Shown here one piece after another: positions 27,401 to 36,519 of a DNA stretch of 64,000 bases. Source of the DNA: Anabaena sp. UHCC 0187 (GTDB lineage: Bacteria; Cyanobacteriota; Cyanobacteriia; Cyanobacteriales; Nostocaceae); contig NZ_VILB01000011.1 of the NCBI RefSeq assembly GCF_009712035.1, forward strand, positions 507,068 to 571,067, in the 5' to 3' direction. Made by a program: the position numbers and the translations under genes. The notes below the pieces were generated by a model. That model saw only the letters and a list, made by a program, of their open reading frames with translations, was not told where the DNA came from and did no database searches. Numbering within the stretch: position 1 is the first letter of the stretch; every line of letters starts with the position of its first letter.

Positions 27401-28969
27401 TTAGAAACTGAAGGTAGTTCTCAAAGCACCAATCACTACATTATCATTAGTATCCTTATGATCTGGGGCTGTCAGCCAAATCACAGCCGGGGTAAGGGTA
27501 ATATTGTCGCTGAGTTTATATTGATAAAATGCCTCAATGTGATAGGAGGTATTTGGATCTTTAGCTAATCCAGCAACACTAGAACTGGTAACTTTGGGTT
27601 CCATACCCACTATCACACCAGCTAAGTTACCTTTTTTACCCAAGTCTGGGAAACCAAGAGTAACAGCATAGTTCCAAGTGTCCACACCTCCCTTTGTACC
27701 TGTCAAAACTTGACTGTTGGTATATCCAGCCCAACCACCGAGAACAAATTTTTGACTAATACCTAGAGATGCTTGAACACCATAGGAATTACTAGAAAAA
27801 GCTGCATCACTCAAATCCTGGAAGGTTGCGCTATTACTACCTGTGAGTAGTGGTTGTTTATAGGAATTGATGTAAGTTAAACCCAGAGAAATGCGATCGC
27901 TTGGTTTGACGGTTAACTGTGCTAAAGCACCGTAACTCCCATCAAACAAGCCATTTCCAGGAGTGGGGTTATTCGCAGTACCACTCAAATAAGCTAAACT
28001 TAGGGCTAATTTATCGCCAAACTGATGGTTAATTCCTATGCCTTTATCACCTAATTGTCCATAAATCGGGTTTCTTGTGCCAAAGGTAGACACAGCCCCA
28101 AATGCACCATCACCATCAAACAGATTGACCGTATTGGTAACGTCGTCTGCTGCACCAGCATTAGCAATTAGTTTGACTTGGGTATTTTTACCCACAGGGA
28201 AAGCATAGTACAAGGCATCTATGGAAGCATTGGTATTACCAGTAGTCCCCGCAAAAAATAAATTGCCTTCGGTGGTGTTAATATCAGGGCTGAGAATGTT
28301 ATTACTTTGGATTCTGGTAAACAGTGTATCTTTGCCTGTAAAACTACTTACCAACTCTAACCGCGCCCTTGCCCCTAAAGTGGTATTTTTACCAGTAATA
28401 TCCGCACCATTAACTTGTTTATTTGTCAAAACATCACTAACAACTGCGACAACTTGCCCTTGCAGCTTGGTGGTAGTCGAAAATTGATTGGCTTCTAACT
28501 CAGTAGTTCTGGCTTCTACCGCATCTACACGCCCCCGTAAGGTGGCTAGTTCTGCGGAAAAGTCTTCTTGCAATTTTTGAATTGTGGCTACATCTTGTTT
28601 TGTCGTGCCATCACCCGTAGCAGTAGCAATGAGTTCGTTGACTCTATCTAAGCAAGCATTCAAACCGGCGGCAAATTCATATCGTGACAACGCCCGATTA
28701 CCCCGATAAGTACCGTTGGGATAACCTGCTATACATCCATAGCGTTCTACCAATGATTGTAAAGCCTGAAATGCCCAATCACCAGGTTGCACATCGGATA
28801 ACTGAGATACGGAGGTAACTTGTGATATCGTCTCTTGTTGACTATTATTATTAACTTGTGGCTCTAAATTATTTGCTGGTAATGTTTCTGCCCATGCGAC
28901 CGAATTCATACATAGCATGGAACCGATAACGCTGGAACTGGTAATCAAATACGTCCAAAATTTTTGCAT
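27401..28969 (-). CDS. SLH-domain outer-membrane porin (iron uptake porin type)
   Basis: 522 residues. A signal peptide ends at about residue 28 (SVAWAETLP). An SLH domain at about 55-115 (DVQPGDWAFQALQSLVERYGC..YPNGTYRGNRALSRYEFAAGL) anchors the protein to the cell wall, a short coiled coil follows (about 120-165), and the rest is an OprB-type beta-barrel ending in Phe (RTTFSF). Such porins are the main outer-membrane channels of cyanobacteria and some are tied to iron uptake. It is divergent from the zinc ABC operon, with 283 bp between the starts, which may indicate shared metal control. Confidence 0.92.
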   Translation of the reverse strand: MQKFWTYLITSSSVIGSMLCMNSVAWAETLPANNLEPQVNNNSQQETISQVTSVSQLSDVQPGDWAFQALQSLVERYGCIAGYPNGTYRGNRALSRYEFAAGLNACLDRVNELIATATGDGTTKQDVATIQKLQEDFSAELATLRGRVDAVEARTTELEANQFSTTTKLQGQVVAVVSDVLTNKQVNGADITGKNTTLGARARLELVSSFTGKDTLFTRIQSNNILSPDINTTEGNLFFAGTTGNTNASIDALYYAFPVGKNTQVKLIANAGAADDVTNTVNLFDGDGAFGAVSTFGTRNPIYGQLGDKGIGINHQFGDKLALSLAYLSGTANNPTPGNGLFDGSYGALAQLTVKPSDRISLGLTYINSYKQPLLTGSNSATFQDLSDAAFSSNSYGVQASLGISQKFVLGGWAGYTNSQVLTGTKGGVDTWNYAVTLGFPDLGKKGNLAGVIVGMEPKVTSSSVAGLAKDPNTSYHIEAFYQYKLSDNITLTPAVIWLTAPDHKDTNDNVVIGALRTTFSF

Positions 28970-29180
28970 TTTTCCTCACACCCATTGTTGAAGTTGATCA
29001 TGCCATACTTAATCTAAAACTGTATAGCTATCAAGAATTATTCTCAGTATTTTACCAGTTAAGTAGATTTTTTAACAAAGAAAAGTTAAGAAATCTTTAT
29101 GAACTGGAAAAATCTTAGTATACGGCAGTATTACCTGAAATCCCAAAATAGTTTGTAATTCTCGATACAGTAGTATTTTT

Positions 29181-29207
29181 TATAATTTGTATGAGAATGA
29201 ATCTCAT
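29181..29207 (+). promoter_or_regulatory. TATAAT box plus Fur/Zur-like palindrome upstream of the zinc ABC operon
   Basis: TATAAT (29181-29186) is followed by TGAGAATGAATCTCA (29192-29206), a 7-1-7 palindrome with one mismatch between arms, which is the architecture of Fur-family (Fur/Zur) boxes. It lies just after the -10 element, about 45 bp before the start codon, where a bound repressor would block transcription. Inference; which regulator binds is not shown. Confidence 0.6.
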
Positions 29208-29252
29208 TATGGTAATATAATCACAATTAAGTTTTATTGTCAATTAGAAACG

Positions 29253-30236
29253 ATGAATAGTCCCAAAGAAATCAAAACAGATAAAAAACCCAGAAATTTC
29301 TTACCTCTAATTACCTTAATAATTTTGTCAGCAGTTTATGGATGTAATAATCCTAACAGTGGTGAGGTTGTAAAAACAGAGCCAGTCCCAGCCCAAAAAA
29401 TCCCAAAAACTAAGGTAGTTACAACATTTTTACCAGTTTATTTGTTTACTAAAGCGGTAGCTGGAGATGTAGCAGATGTAGAGATTTTAGTTAAGCCGGG
29501 TACTGAGGTACATGAATATCAAGGGACACCAGCTAATGTAAAAGCGATCGCTACAGCGAAGATATTAGTCAAAAATGGTTTAGGCTTAGAGGAGTTTTTG
29601 GCAGATACAATTAAAAATGCCGAGAATTCTCAATTAGTGGAAATTGATGCAAGTAAAGGTATTTCAGCTATTAATAAAATTTCCCCCATAGATAAAACAG
29701 CAGCAGCAGAACATGATCATGATCACCAATTTGGCAATCCCCATGTTTGGCTAGATCCAGTTTTAGCAAAACAGCAAATTATCAATATTCGAGATGGTTT
29801 AATTACCGCAGATCCAGAAAATAAAGTCAATTATCAAGCTAATGCCGCAGCATATATCCAGAAATTAGATAATTTAAATAATGAATTTCAACAAACTATT
29901 AAACAAACACCAAACTGCACCTTTATCACCTTTCATGATGCTTTTCCCTATCTTGCCAAACGTTATAACATTAAACAATTAGCAGTAGTAGAAATTCCTG
30001 AAAAGCAACTTTCCCCAACAGATGTCCAAAAAGTGGTGAATACAGTTAAAAAATACAAAGTTAAAGCCTTATTCAGCGAACCGGGTTTAGACAACAAATT
30101 ACTGACAAGTATTTCCCAAGATTTGGGGTTAACTGTGCGGACTTTGGATTCTTTAGAAACGGGTGATACCAATCCAGAGTATTATTTTAAGGCAATGAAA
30201 GCTAATTTGGAGAGTTTATCCGCTGGGTGCAAGTGA
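29253..30236 (+). CDS. znuA: Metal ABC transporter substrate-binding lipoprotein (ZnuA-like)
   Basis: 327 residues from the ATG at 29253; the longer frame from 29187 runs over the regulatory palindrome and is rejected. The N-terminus is a lipoprotein signal ending LSAVYGC, so Cys is lipidated. The cluster A-1 fold shows TFLPVYLFTKAVAG, a conserved PGTEVHEYQ with His ligand, a short His-rich loop EHDHDHQFGNPHVWLDP, FHDAFPYLAKRY and the SEPGLD acid. The His/Asp stretch supports zinc, but manganese-type members exist. First gene of the operon with the ATPase and permease. Confidence 0.9.
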   Translation: MNSPKEIKTDKKPRNFLPLITLIILSAVYGCNNPNSGEVVKTEPVPAQKIPKTKVVTTFLPVYLFTKAVAGDVADVEILVKPGTEVHEYQGTPANVKAIATAKILVKNGLGLEEFLADTIKNAENSQLVEIDASKGISAINKISPIDKTAAAEHDHDHQFGNPHVWLDPVLAKQQIINIRDGLITADPENKVNYQANAAAYIQKLDNLNNEFQQTIKQTPNCTFITFHDAFPYLAKRYNIKQLAVVEIPEKQLSPTDVQKVVNTVKKYKVKALFSEPGLDNKLLTSISQDLGLTVRTLDSLETGDTNPEYYFKAMKANLESLSAGCK

Positions 30237-30239
30237 TGA

Positions 30240-30264
30240 GGGTTTAGCAGTGCTAAACCCCTAC
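30240..30264. repeat. GGGTTTAG hairpin (copy 2)
   Basis: GGGTTTAG-cagtg-CTAAACCC followed by CTAC, just after the znuA-like gene. The same sequence with another loop occurs at 7905-7929. Confidence 0.75.
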
Positions 30265-30326
30265 CTAAATCAAATCAGATTGCTATATATCACTATAAAT
30301 TATTGGCATCTCAAATCCTAAATTCC

Positions 30327-31109
30327 ATGAATGACGAACAAGCAGAAATTACATTACCAATATTAAAAGTTTCCGGGTTAACAGTTTACCAAAATACCTA
30401 TTTAGCTGTACGAGATGTTTCCTTTGAGTTGTTAGCAGGAACAGATACAGCTATAGTTGGTCCGAATGGGGCTGGGAAAAGTACCTTAGTCAGAGCTATT
30501 TTAGATTTAATTCCCCGAAGTGCGGGGACAATTGAAGTTTTTGGTCGCCCAATTTCCAGACTAGCAAGTTTGCGTAACCAGTTGGGTTATATGCCACAAA
30601 ACTTTATTTTTGATCGCAGTTTTCCAATTTCAGTTAGTGAATTGGTAGCTTTAGGAATAGGGAATAGAAAAAATTCATTTTTCTCGAAATTTTGGCAACA
30701 AAAACGGGAAACATCAGCAGCAGTCACCGCAGCTTTACACCGTACTGATGCTTATCGCTTGCGAAATCAGGCTATTGGGACTCTTAGTGGTGGTCAACTC
30801 AAACGGGTATTATTAGCTTATTGTTTGGTAACACCACGAAAATTGTTAGTATTGGATGAAGCTTTTGCTGGAGTAGATGTCCAAGGAACAACGGATTTTT
30901 ATGCTTTGTTAAATGAATTAAAACGAGAAGAGAATTGGACAGTATTACAAGTTTCCCATGATATTGATATGGTAAGCCGTCATTGCGATCGCGTCATCTG
31001 TCTGAATCAAACTCTTGTTTGTTCTGGTAAACCGGAAATAGCCCTTTCTCCACAAAATCTTCTGGCTACTTATGGTCCTGGTTTTAGTCGCTATGAACAT
31101 CATCATTAG
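30327..31109 (+). CDS. znuC: Metal ABC transporter ATP-binding protein (ZnuC-like)
   Basis: 260 residues from the ATG at 30327; a TTG at 30303 would add eight residues. Walker A GPNGAGKST, Q-loop YMPQNF, signature LSGGQLKR, Walker B LLVLDEA and the switch His in VSHDID are all intact. It powers uptake by the neighbouring permease. It lies between the lipoprotein and permease genes in one rightward operon. Confidence 0.93.
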   Translation: MNDEQAEITLPILKVSGLTVYQNTYLAVRDVSFELLAGTDTAIVGPNGAGKSTLVRAILDLIPRSAGTIEVFGRPISRLASLRNQLGYMPQNFIFDRSFPISVSELVALGIGNRKNSFFSKFWQQKRETSAAVTAALHRTDAYRLRNQAIGTLSGGQLKRVLLAYCLVTPRKLLVLDEAFAGVDVQGTTDFYALLNELKREENWTVLQVSHDIDMVSRHCDRVICLNQTLVCSGKPEIALSPQNLLATYGPGFSRYEHHH

Positions 31110-31146
31110 GGAACAGGGACTGGGGACTGGGGATTGGGGACTGGGT
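31108..31146. repeat. Tandem heptamer tract (GGGGACT)
   Basis: Four to five GGGGACT-type units, the complement of the classic CCCCAGT (STRR1) repeat of heterocystous cyanobacteria, starting at the znuC stop. Confidence 0.85.
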
Positions 31147-31173
31147 AGTTTCTTCTTTCCTTCTTTCCCCTCC

Positions 31174-31216
<43 letters not shown>

Positions 31217-31222
31217 CTTCCT

Positions 31223-32056
31223 ATGACCATTAACTATGATGACTTGGTGAATTTATTGCAATTTCCCTTTATGCAGCGTGCCATTATGGGTGCTGTATTA
31301 ATGGGCATACTGGGGGGTTTACTGGGCAGTTTTGTGACTTTACGGCAGTTATCTTTTTTTAGTCATGCGGTTGGTCATGCAGCCTTGGTAGGTGTGGCTT
31401 TAGGCGTGTTACTCAACACCAATCCTACTTGGATGTTACTGCCTTTTACGTTAATTTTTGGGGTTGTTGTTCTTTACCTAATTGATAAAACTGATTTGGC
31501 TAGTGATAGCGTTCTCAGTATAGTGCTATCTGGGGCTTTAGCTATTGGGGTAATTCTTACCAGTTTTATTAAGGGATATCGCGGTAACTTAATGGGCGTG
31601 TTGTTTGGCGATATTTTAGCGATAGATAACACAGATTTAATTTTGACGCTGTTGGTACTTGTGGGTAGTAGCGTTTTTCTATTATCAACTCTGCCACAAC
31701 AGATTTTATTAACTCTTAATCCTGATGTTGCTCAAGTACAAGGTGTGCCTGTGCAATTATATCGTTATGGATTCGTTGTTTTGCTTTCTCTCGCTGTAGC
31801 TGTAGCGATTAAAGCCGTTGGTGTTTTGTTGGTAAATGCGTTTTTAGTGATTCCCGCAGCCACAGCTAAACTTATGAGTCACCATTTTAGCCGCTTTCTG
31901 ATTCTATCGGTGGTTGTCGGCTGTAGCAGTAGTATCGCAGGAATGATGGTTTCTGGGTTATTTAACCTGGCTTCTGGTCCAAGTATTGTTTTTGTGCAGT
32001 TTCTCGTATTTGTGGCTGTATTTAGCTGGGTAAAATTGACAATGAAGGTTAGCTAA
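31223..32056 (+). CDS. znuB: Metal ABC transporter permease (ZnuB-like)
   Basis: 277-residue ABC-3 family permease with about eight membrane segments. GILGGLLGSFVTLRQLSFFSHAVGHAALVG near the N-terminus is characteristic of the family, and a coupling-loop segment VQGVPVQLYRYGFV and the AVGVLLVNAFLVIPAATA helix follow. Last gene of the znuA-znuC-znuB operon. The 113-bp spacer from znuC consists largely of two heptamer tracts, which may weaken coupling. Confidence 0.93.
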   Translation: MTINYDDLVNLLQFPFMQRAIMGAVLMGILGGLLGSFVTLRQLSFFSHAVGHAALVGVALGVLLNTNPTWMLLPFTLIFGVVVLYLIDKTDLASDSVLSIVLSGALAIGVILTSFIKGYRGNLMGVLFGDILAIDNTDLILTLLVLVGSSVFLLSTLPQQILLTLNPDVAQVQGVPVQLYRYGFVVLLSLAVAVAIKAVGVLLVNAFLVIPAATAKLMSHHFSRFLILSVVVGCSSSIAGMMVSGLFNLASGPSIVFVQFLVFVAVFSWVKLTMKVS

Positions 32057-32133
32057 ATTTTTTTTGGATAACCCCTTGACTTATCTTTTTTCCTATGCTA
32101 AATTCAATATTGGTGGTGAAGAAAAAGCCCCCT

Positions 32134-32206
<73 letters not shown>

Positions 32207-32251
32207 TTTTATTAAGATAACTGAAACCCTTGGTAATCAAGGTATTTAGAT

Positions 32252-32293
32252 AACTCCTACTGAAATTGAGTAAATTTCTAGTGGGAGTTTTTG
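32252..32293 (+). terminator. Rho-independent terminator downstream of tRNA-Phe
   Basis: AACTCCTACTGAAATT pairs with AATTTCTAGTGGGAGTT (one wobble and one bulge) and is followed by TTTTTG. It probably ends the tRNA-Phe transcript. Confidence 0.75.
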
Positions 32294-32450
32294 CATTTTT
32301 GGGCTTGATTTTGACTATGAATTTTAATTACCTTCAATGAGGTAGTTGTAGAAGGTAAAGCTACTGTTTTCTACTCAAACGCTTTTTCAGGTTCTAGATT
32401 ATTCTAACTTCCCTGATTTAATTCTGAATCCCGCTGTAACTTTAAAAAAG

Positions 32451-32523
32451 TGCGCCCTGCTGGAATCGAACCAGCCTGAAGACGAATTATGAGTTCGTTG
32501 CCTCCCCAATCGGCCAAAGGCGC
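32451..32523 (-). tRNA. tRNA-Ile2 (CAU, lysidine type)
   Basis: 73 nt on the minus strand: acceptor GCGCCTT with AGGGCGC, discriminator A, D-arm GCC..GGC, anticodon stem ACGAA/TTCGT with loop CTCATAA (anticodon CAT), T-arm GCTGG/CCAGC. An elongator tRNA-Met shares the anticodon, but C4-G69 and C5-G68, plus the TGGCCGATTGG D-arm resembling plastid trnI-CAU, point to the TilS-modified isoleucine tRNA that reads AUA. Confidence 0.82.
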
Positions 32524-32779
32524 CTATTTACTCGAATTTTAACCTTGTGGTTTAGCTTTAGTCATTGATTTATGACTTCACTTTAACCACAGTACACCAT
32601 TGTACCATAATTTGGCAACCTATAAACAATTATCAAGAACAATTCCAGATTTTTATTTATATCCAAGCTGTCAGATGGTGAATCTTGCTAGGATAGACAA
32701 GGCCAAATTCAAAAATCCCTAGTAGCATATAAAGTAACTAAATCTAATACTCCTTCCCTGGCGTAATAATTTCTCACCG

Positions 32780-33484
32780 ATGAAAATAAATACTACTGTA
32801 CTACTAACTTTAATTTTGTTAACCCTGATGTTGGGTGCAGGTTCTGCAAGTGGTTTTTTGGGCTTTACCTTCGGGAGTATGGCGCTTAAGGGTGTCACTA
32901 CACCGGATGGTCGTCCTGTGACTAAATTTAACAGCAGCAAAACTAATAATCCCCAGCTAGGAAGCGAAGCTTTTCTGAAAGAGGAAGATATTCTCAAATC
33001 AGTTAAATCACGAATTAACGATAAAAACAAAGGCAATAAACCAGACAAATCAGAAGATGAAGAAGAGATTAAAGCTACCAAGCCGCAGCCCAAGGAAAAA
33101 CCCCAAGAAGTAGCAGAAGAAGCATCCCAACCCGGATTTCCGATCTCTGCTGAAAGTGAAGGCGTAACCATGTCTGTAAAATCTGTGCGCTATTCTGGTG
33201 GTGATTTATTGCTAAGAGTGAATATGCAGAATAAAGGTGGTGATTCTGTGCGGTTTCTCTATAGCTTTTTAGATATTACCGACGATAAAGGTAGAACTTT
33301 GAGTGCAATTACAGAAGGCTTACCCGCAGAACTGCCCGCCAAAGGTGCAGAGTTTAAAGGTACAATCAGCATTCCTACAGCTTTACTTGATGACGTAAAA
33401 CAGATATCTCTATCTTTAACTGATTATCCTGCTCAAAAACTCAAGTTACAATTGTCTGATATTCCTGTAGAGAAAGGTAATTAA
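32780..33484 (+). CDS. Secreted or membrane-anchored unknown protein
   Basis: 234 residues. A hydrophobic N-terminal segment (TVLLTLILLTLMLGAGSASGFLGF) is a signal peptide or anchor. A low-complexity Lys/Glu/Pro linker (about 70-115, with DEEEIKATKPQPKEKPQE) leads to a C-terminal beta-sandwich-like domain (about 120-230; MSVKSVRYSGGDLLLRVNMQNKG). Cyanobacterial proteins of this shape are known to me only as unknowns. It stands alone between the tRNA-Ile2 gene and the CNNM-type gene. Confidence 0.72.
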   Translation: MKINTTVLLTLILLTLMLGAGSASGFLGFTFGSMALKGVTTPDGRPVTKFNSSKTNNPQLGSEAFLKEEDILKSVKSRINDKNKGNKPDKSEDEEEIKATKPQPKEKPQEVAEEASQPGFPISAESEGVTMSVKSVRYSGGDLLLRVNMQNKGGDSVRFLYSFLDITDDKGRTLSAITEGLPAELPAKGAEFKGTISIPTALLDDVKQISLSLTDYPAQKLKLQLSDIPVEKGN

Positions 33485-33603
33485 CATTCAATTTTGGACT
33501 TCGGCTTCCCTGCGGTGCATAATTTTAGATTGTATTTTTTATACCTCAGTCTAAAACTTAAATTCTTTTTCCCCCAGTGTCAAATTCTACACTATCTTAG
33601 ACA

Positions 33604-34950
33604 GTGAGTGCTTTTTCTACCTTAAGTTGGACAGATGTGGGGCTGCGATTATGTAGCGTGCTAGTGCTGATTGCTATCAATGCCTTTTTTGTAACGGCAG
33701 AATTTGCCATGGTGACAGTGCGGCGCACACGGATTCAACAATTAGTGCAAGCTGGTGACATCCGAGCGATCGCTGTCGAGACATTACAACGCAGTCTTGA
33801 TAGACTATTATCTACAGCCCAATTAGGTATTACCCTTTCTAGTCTGGCACTGGGTTGGATTGGCGAAAGTACAATTGCTGTATTGGTAGAAAAATGGCTC
33901 GATTCCTGGCCGTTACCCTTCAAAATTAATTACCTCCTAACTCATTCTTTATCAGTCCCCATTGCCTTTTTTGCCATTGCTTATCTACAAATAGTTTTAG
34001 GTGAATTGTGTCCTAAATCTGTGGCAATGTTGTATTCAGAACATCTAGCTAGGCTTTTAGGTCCATCGGTTAAATCCATAGTCCGTTTTTTCAGTCCTTT
34101 TATCTGGGTTCTTAACCAATCAACTCATTGGCTATTACGATTATTTGGCATTGAATACACTGGTCAAAGTTGGCGACCTCCAGTGACACCGGAAGAATTA
34201 CAATTAATTATCTCTACAGAACGAGAATCTACGGGTTTAGAAAATGCCGAACGGGAACTGCTCAATAATGTCTTTGAATTTGGGGATATTACCGCCGAAG
34301 ATATTATGATTCCCCGCACTAGCATTATTGCTTTACCCATAACCGCCAGCTTTCACACATTACTTCAGGAAATCACATCGACTGGTCACTCTCGCTATCC
34401 TATCATTGGCGAATCTTTAGACGACATTCGCGGTATAGTTTATTTTCAAGATTTAGCACAACCCTTAGCTTTAGGAAAAATCACCCCAGAGACACAAATT
34501 CAACCGTGGATGCGTCCCCCCCGATTTGTGCCAGAACAAACTCTTTTAAGTGAACTTTTGCCAATGATGCAGCAAGAGAAACCCGCTATGGTGATGGTAG
34601 TTAATGAATTTGGCGGCACTGTGGGACTGGTAACTATTCAAGATATTATTGCCGAAATTATTGGTCATGCTGGGGAACTTGACGGTATCAATGATTTGCT
34701 CATTCAAATGGTAGACCAACAGACGTTTCTCGTTCAAGCTCAAATTAACTTAGAAGAAGTTAACCAAATCTTACATCTCAATTTACCTTTAATTAGAGAA
34801 TATCAGACTTTGGGCGGCTTTCTCCTCTATCAATGCCAGAAAATGCCTAATAAGGGCGAAATCTTCCATTATGACAATCTTGAATTTACTGTCATCTCAG
34901 TTATCGGTCCCCGTCTTCACCAAATCCAAATTAAAATGTTAAATTCTTAG
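33604..34950 (+). CDS. CNNM/CorC-type transporter-like protein (DUF21-CBS-CorC_HlyC)
   Basis: 448 residues from a GTG start. Three or four membrane segments of the DUF21/CNNM domain occupy about 1-190 (NAFFVTAEFAMVTVRRTRIQQL), a CBS pair lies at about 215-340 (EDIMIPRTSI; AMVMVVNEFGGTVGLVT), and a CorC_HlyC domain is C-terminal (YQTLGGFLLYQCQKMPNKGE). Family members act in Mg2+/Co2+ efflux; the old name is hemolysin. No haemolysin function should be assumed. Confidence 0.93.
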   Translation: MSAFSTLSWTDVGLRLCSVLVLIAINAFFVTAEFAMVTVRRTRIQQLVQAGDIRAIAVETLQRSLDRLLSTAQLGITLSSLALGWIGESTIAVLVEKWLDSWPLPFKINYLLTHSLSVPIAFFAIAYLQIVLGELCPKSVAMLYSEHLARLLGPSVKSIVRFFSPFIWVLNQSTHWLLRLFGIEYTGQSWRPPVTPEELQLIISTERESTGLENAERELLNNVFEFGDITAEDIMIPRTSIIALPITASFHTLLQEITSTGHSRYPIIGESLDDIRGIVYFQDLAQPLALGKITPETQIQPWMRPPRFVPEQTLLSELLPMMQQEKPAMVMVVNEFGGTVGLVTIQDIIAEIIGHAGELDGINDLLIQMVDQQTFLVQAQINLEEVNQILHLNLPLIREYQTLGGFLLYQCQKMPNKGEIFHYDNLEFTVISVIGPRLHQIQIKMLNS

Positions 34951-35259
34951 GATATGGTAATTGGTCTAAAAAGGCGATAAAAGTGAAAATTTTGGCAAAA
35001 ATTTAAAAAAAATTTCTTTTTTTTAGGTTTGAATCGGTTGACTTTTTCCGCCAAGGGTGATATTCTTATAATGGGAATGCGTGCCTAAATAATAATTTTG
35101 CTCATGTTCCATTATAATAGTATATTCATATTACCACGCCCAACAGCAAATGAACCCTGATCAAACAAAATTTTTTTCAAAATCGAACAAAAATCGCTGT
35201 AATACTTACCAAATAAGGGTTTCAGCTTCCTTCATTCCTTTGGTAATGGGCGCAGTTCT
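34951..35259. other. Intergenic region between convergent CNNM gene and queC
   Basis: 309 bp, A/T-rich, with long A and T runs at about 35001-35025 that may end transcription; TATAAT-like words occur but no gene, repeat family or structured RNA is evident. Confidence 0.5.
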
Positions 35260-35946
35260 TTAATTGTTTGTCCCAGCATAAGGAACAGCATCTTCTAAAC
35301 CCAACTCGGCAAAAGCGGCTAACCTTAATTGGCAAGAATCACAGACACCACAGGCAATATCACCACCAGCATAGCAAGACCAAGTGAGATCCCAAGGAAC
35401 TCCCAATTGGTTGCCCAGTTGGATAATTTCGGTTTTTTTCAAATTAATAAGTGGTGCAATAATTTCAATTGGTTGTCCTTCACGTCCTTGTTTTGTTCCC
35501 AAGCGGAAAACATCCTGCATGGCTTGGATATAATCAGGACGACAATCTGGGTAGCCAGAATAATCTAGAGCATTAACACCAATATATACTTTTTGGGCAG
35601 CGATCGCTTCTGCATAACCCAAAGCGAAACTTAAAAAGATGGTATTTCGGGCAGGAACATAGGTGATAGGAATATTATGCGCCATGTCATCGAGCGATCG
35701 CCCTTCAGGTAAATCAATTTTGTTATCCGTAAGTGCTGAACCACCCCATTGTCGTAAATCAAAATTAACTACTTGATGTTGAATTACTCCAGCCGCCTTG
35801 GCAACCATTAAAGCGGAATTTAATTCTTTGCGATGTCGTTGTTGATAATCAAAAGAAATAGCGTAACATTCACAGCCATCAGCCTTTGCTTGGTAAAGAA
35901 CAGTCGAGGAATCTAAGCCACCAGATAAGAGAATTACAGCTTTCAT
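35260..35946 (-). CDS. queC: 7-cyano-7-deazaguanine synthase
   Basis: 228 residues. Converts 7-carboxy-7-deazaguanine to preQ0 with ATP and ammonia in queuosine synthesis. The PP-loop SGGLDSSTV is at residues 8-16, and the C-terminal zinc site is formed by CYAGGDIACGVCDSC. FDYQQRHRKEL and NALDYSGYPDCRPDY are also family-conserved. Length normal. No other que gene is adjacent. Confidence 0.96.
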   Translation of the reverse strand: MKAVILLSGGLDSSTVLYQAKADGCECYAISFDYQQRHRKELNSALMVAKAAGVIQHQVVNFDLRQWGGSALTDNKIDLPEGRSLDDMAHNIPITYVPARNTIFLSFALGYAEAIAAQKVYIGVNALDYSGYPDCRPDYIQAMQDVFRLGTKQGREGQPIEIIAPLINLKKTEIIQLGNQLGVPWDLTWSCYAGGDIACGVCDSCQLRLAAFAELGLEDAVPYAGTNN

Positions 35947-36519
35947 ATGGGAATGGGAAAGGGAAGATCAAGAAATAGGGACATTAAAGGGCAATTTTAC
36001 CAATTACCTATTTCTTCACAAATTGCCGCCAAAAGATGGGAAAATCAACAAAATACCACAAATAAAAATTAAATATGTACAAAAAGACTCTCACAAATGA
36101 GAATATTAATTGTATAAATCGTCCAAAACATTATACTCTGAGTATTAACTATTTGATGACTTGTAATTTTACTTATAGAAAAGGTGATTAATTGACCACT
36201 ATAAAAACCGGGTATTTATTGGATTTAGTTAATTCCCTCAATACGTACCTGATAATTTCTATTAAGGAGTTATGAAATTTACAAAGTCAACAAAAAAAAC
36301 ACATAATTTTTCTCCTAGATGAATAAAACAGGATAATTAACAACTGTTGACTGAAAAGATAACCAGATGGCGGGAACTGAACCCAAACTTTGAAATTCTT
36401 CATAAAGATAATCACTATGTTACCATCTGGATGGTTTAAGACAAATCAAACCTGGCGTTTAAGTATAAAGGCCAACGACCGTAGCGTCTCTAAATTTGGT
36501 GGTTGAGGAGAGAACAATA
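35947..36519. other. 573-bp region between divergent queC and oxidoreductase gene
   Basis: A/T-rich and without a supported gene. CCAGATGG (36363-36370) and CCATCTGG (36423-36430) form a spaced inverted pair of unknown meaning. A 16-codon frame at 36272-36322 follows AGGAG too closely to be convincing. Promoters for both flanking genes should lie here. Confidence 0.5.

Noticed and set aside
29187..29252. N-terminal extension of the metal-binding lipoprotein
   Set aside because: It would run through the operator and prevent recognition of the lipoprotein signal; the ATG at 29253 fits.
36272..36322. 16-codon frame after AGGAG upstream of the oxidoreductase
   Set aside because: The spacing from AGGAG to ATG is only about two bases and nothing else supports it.
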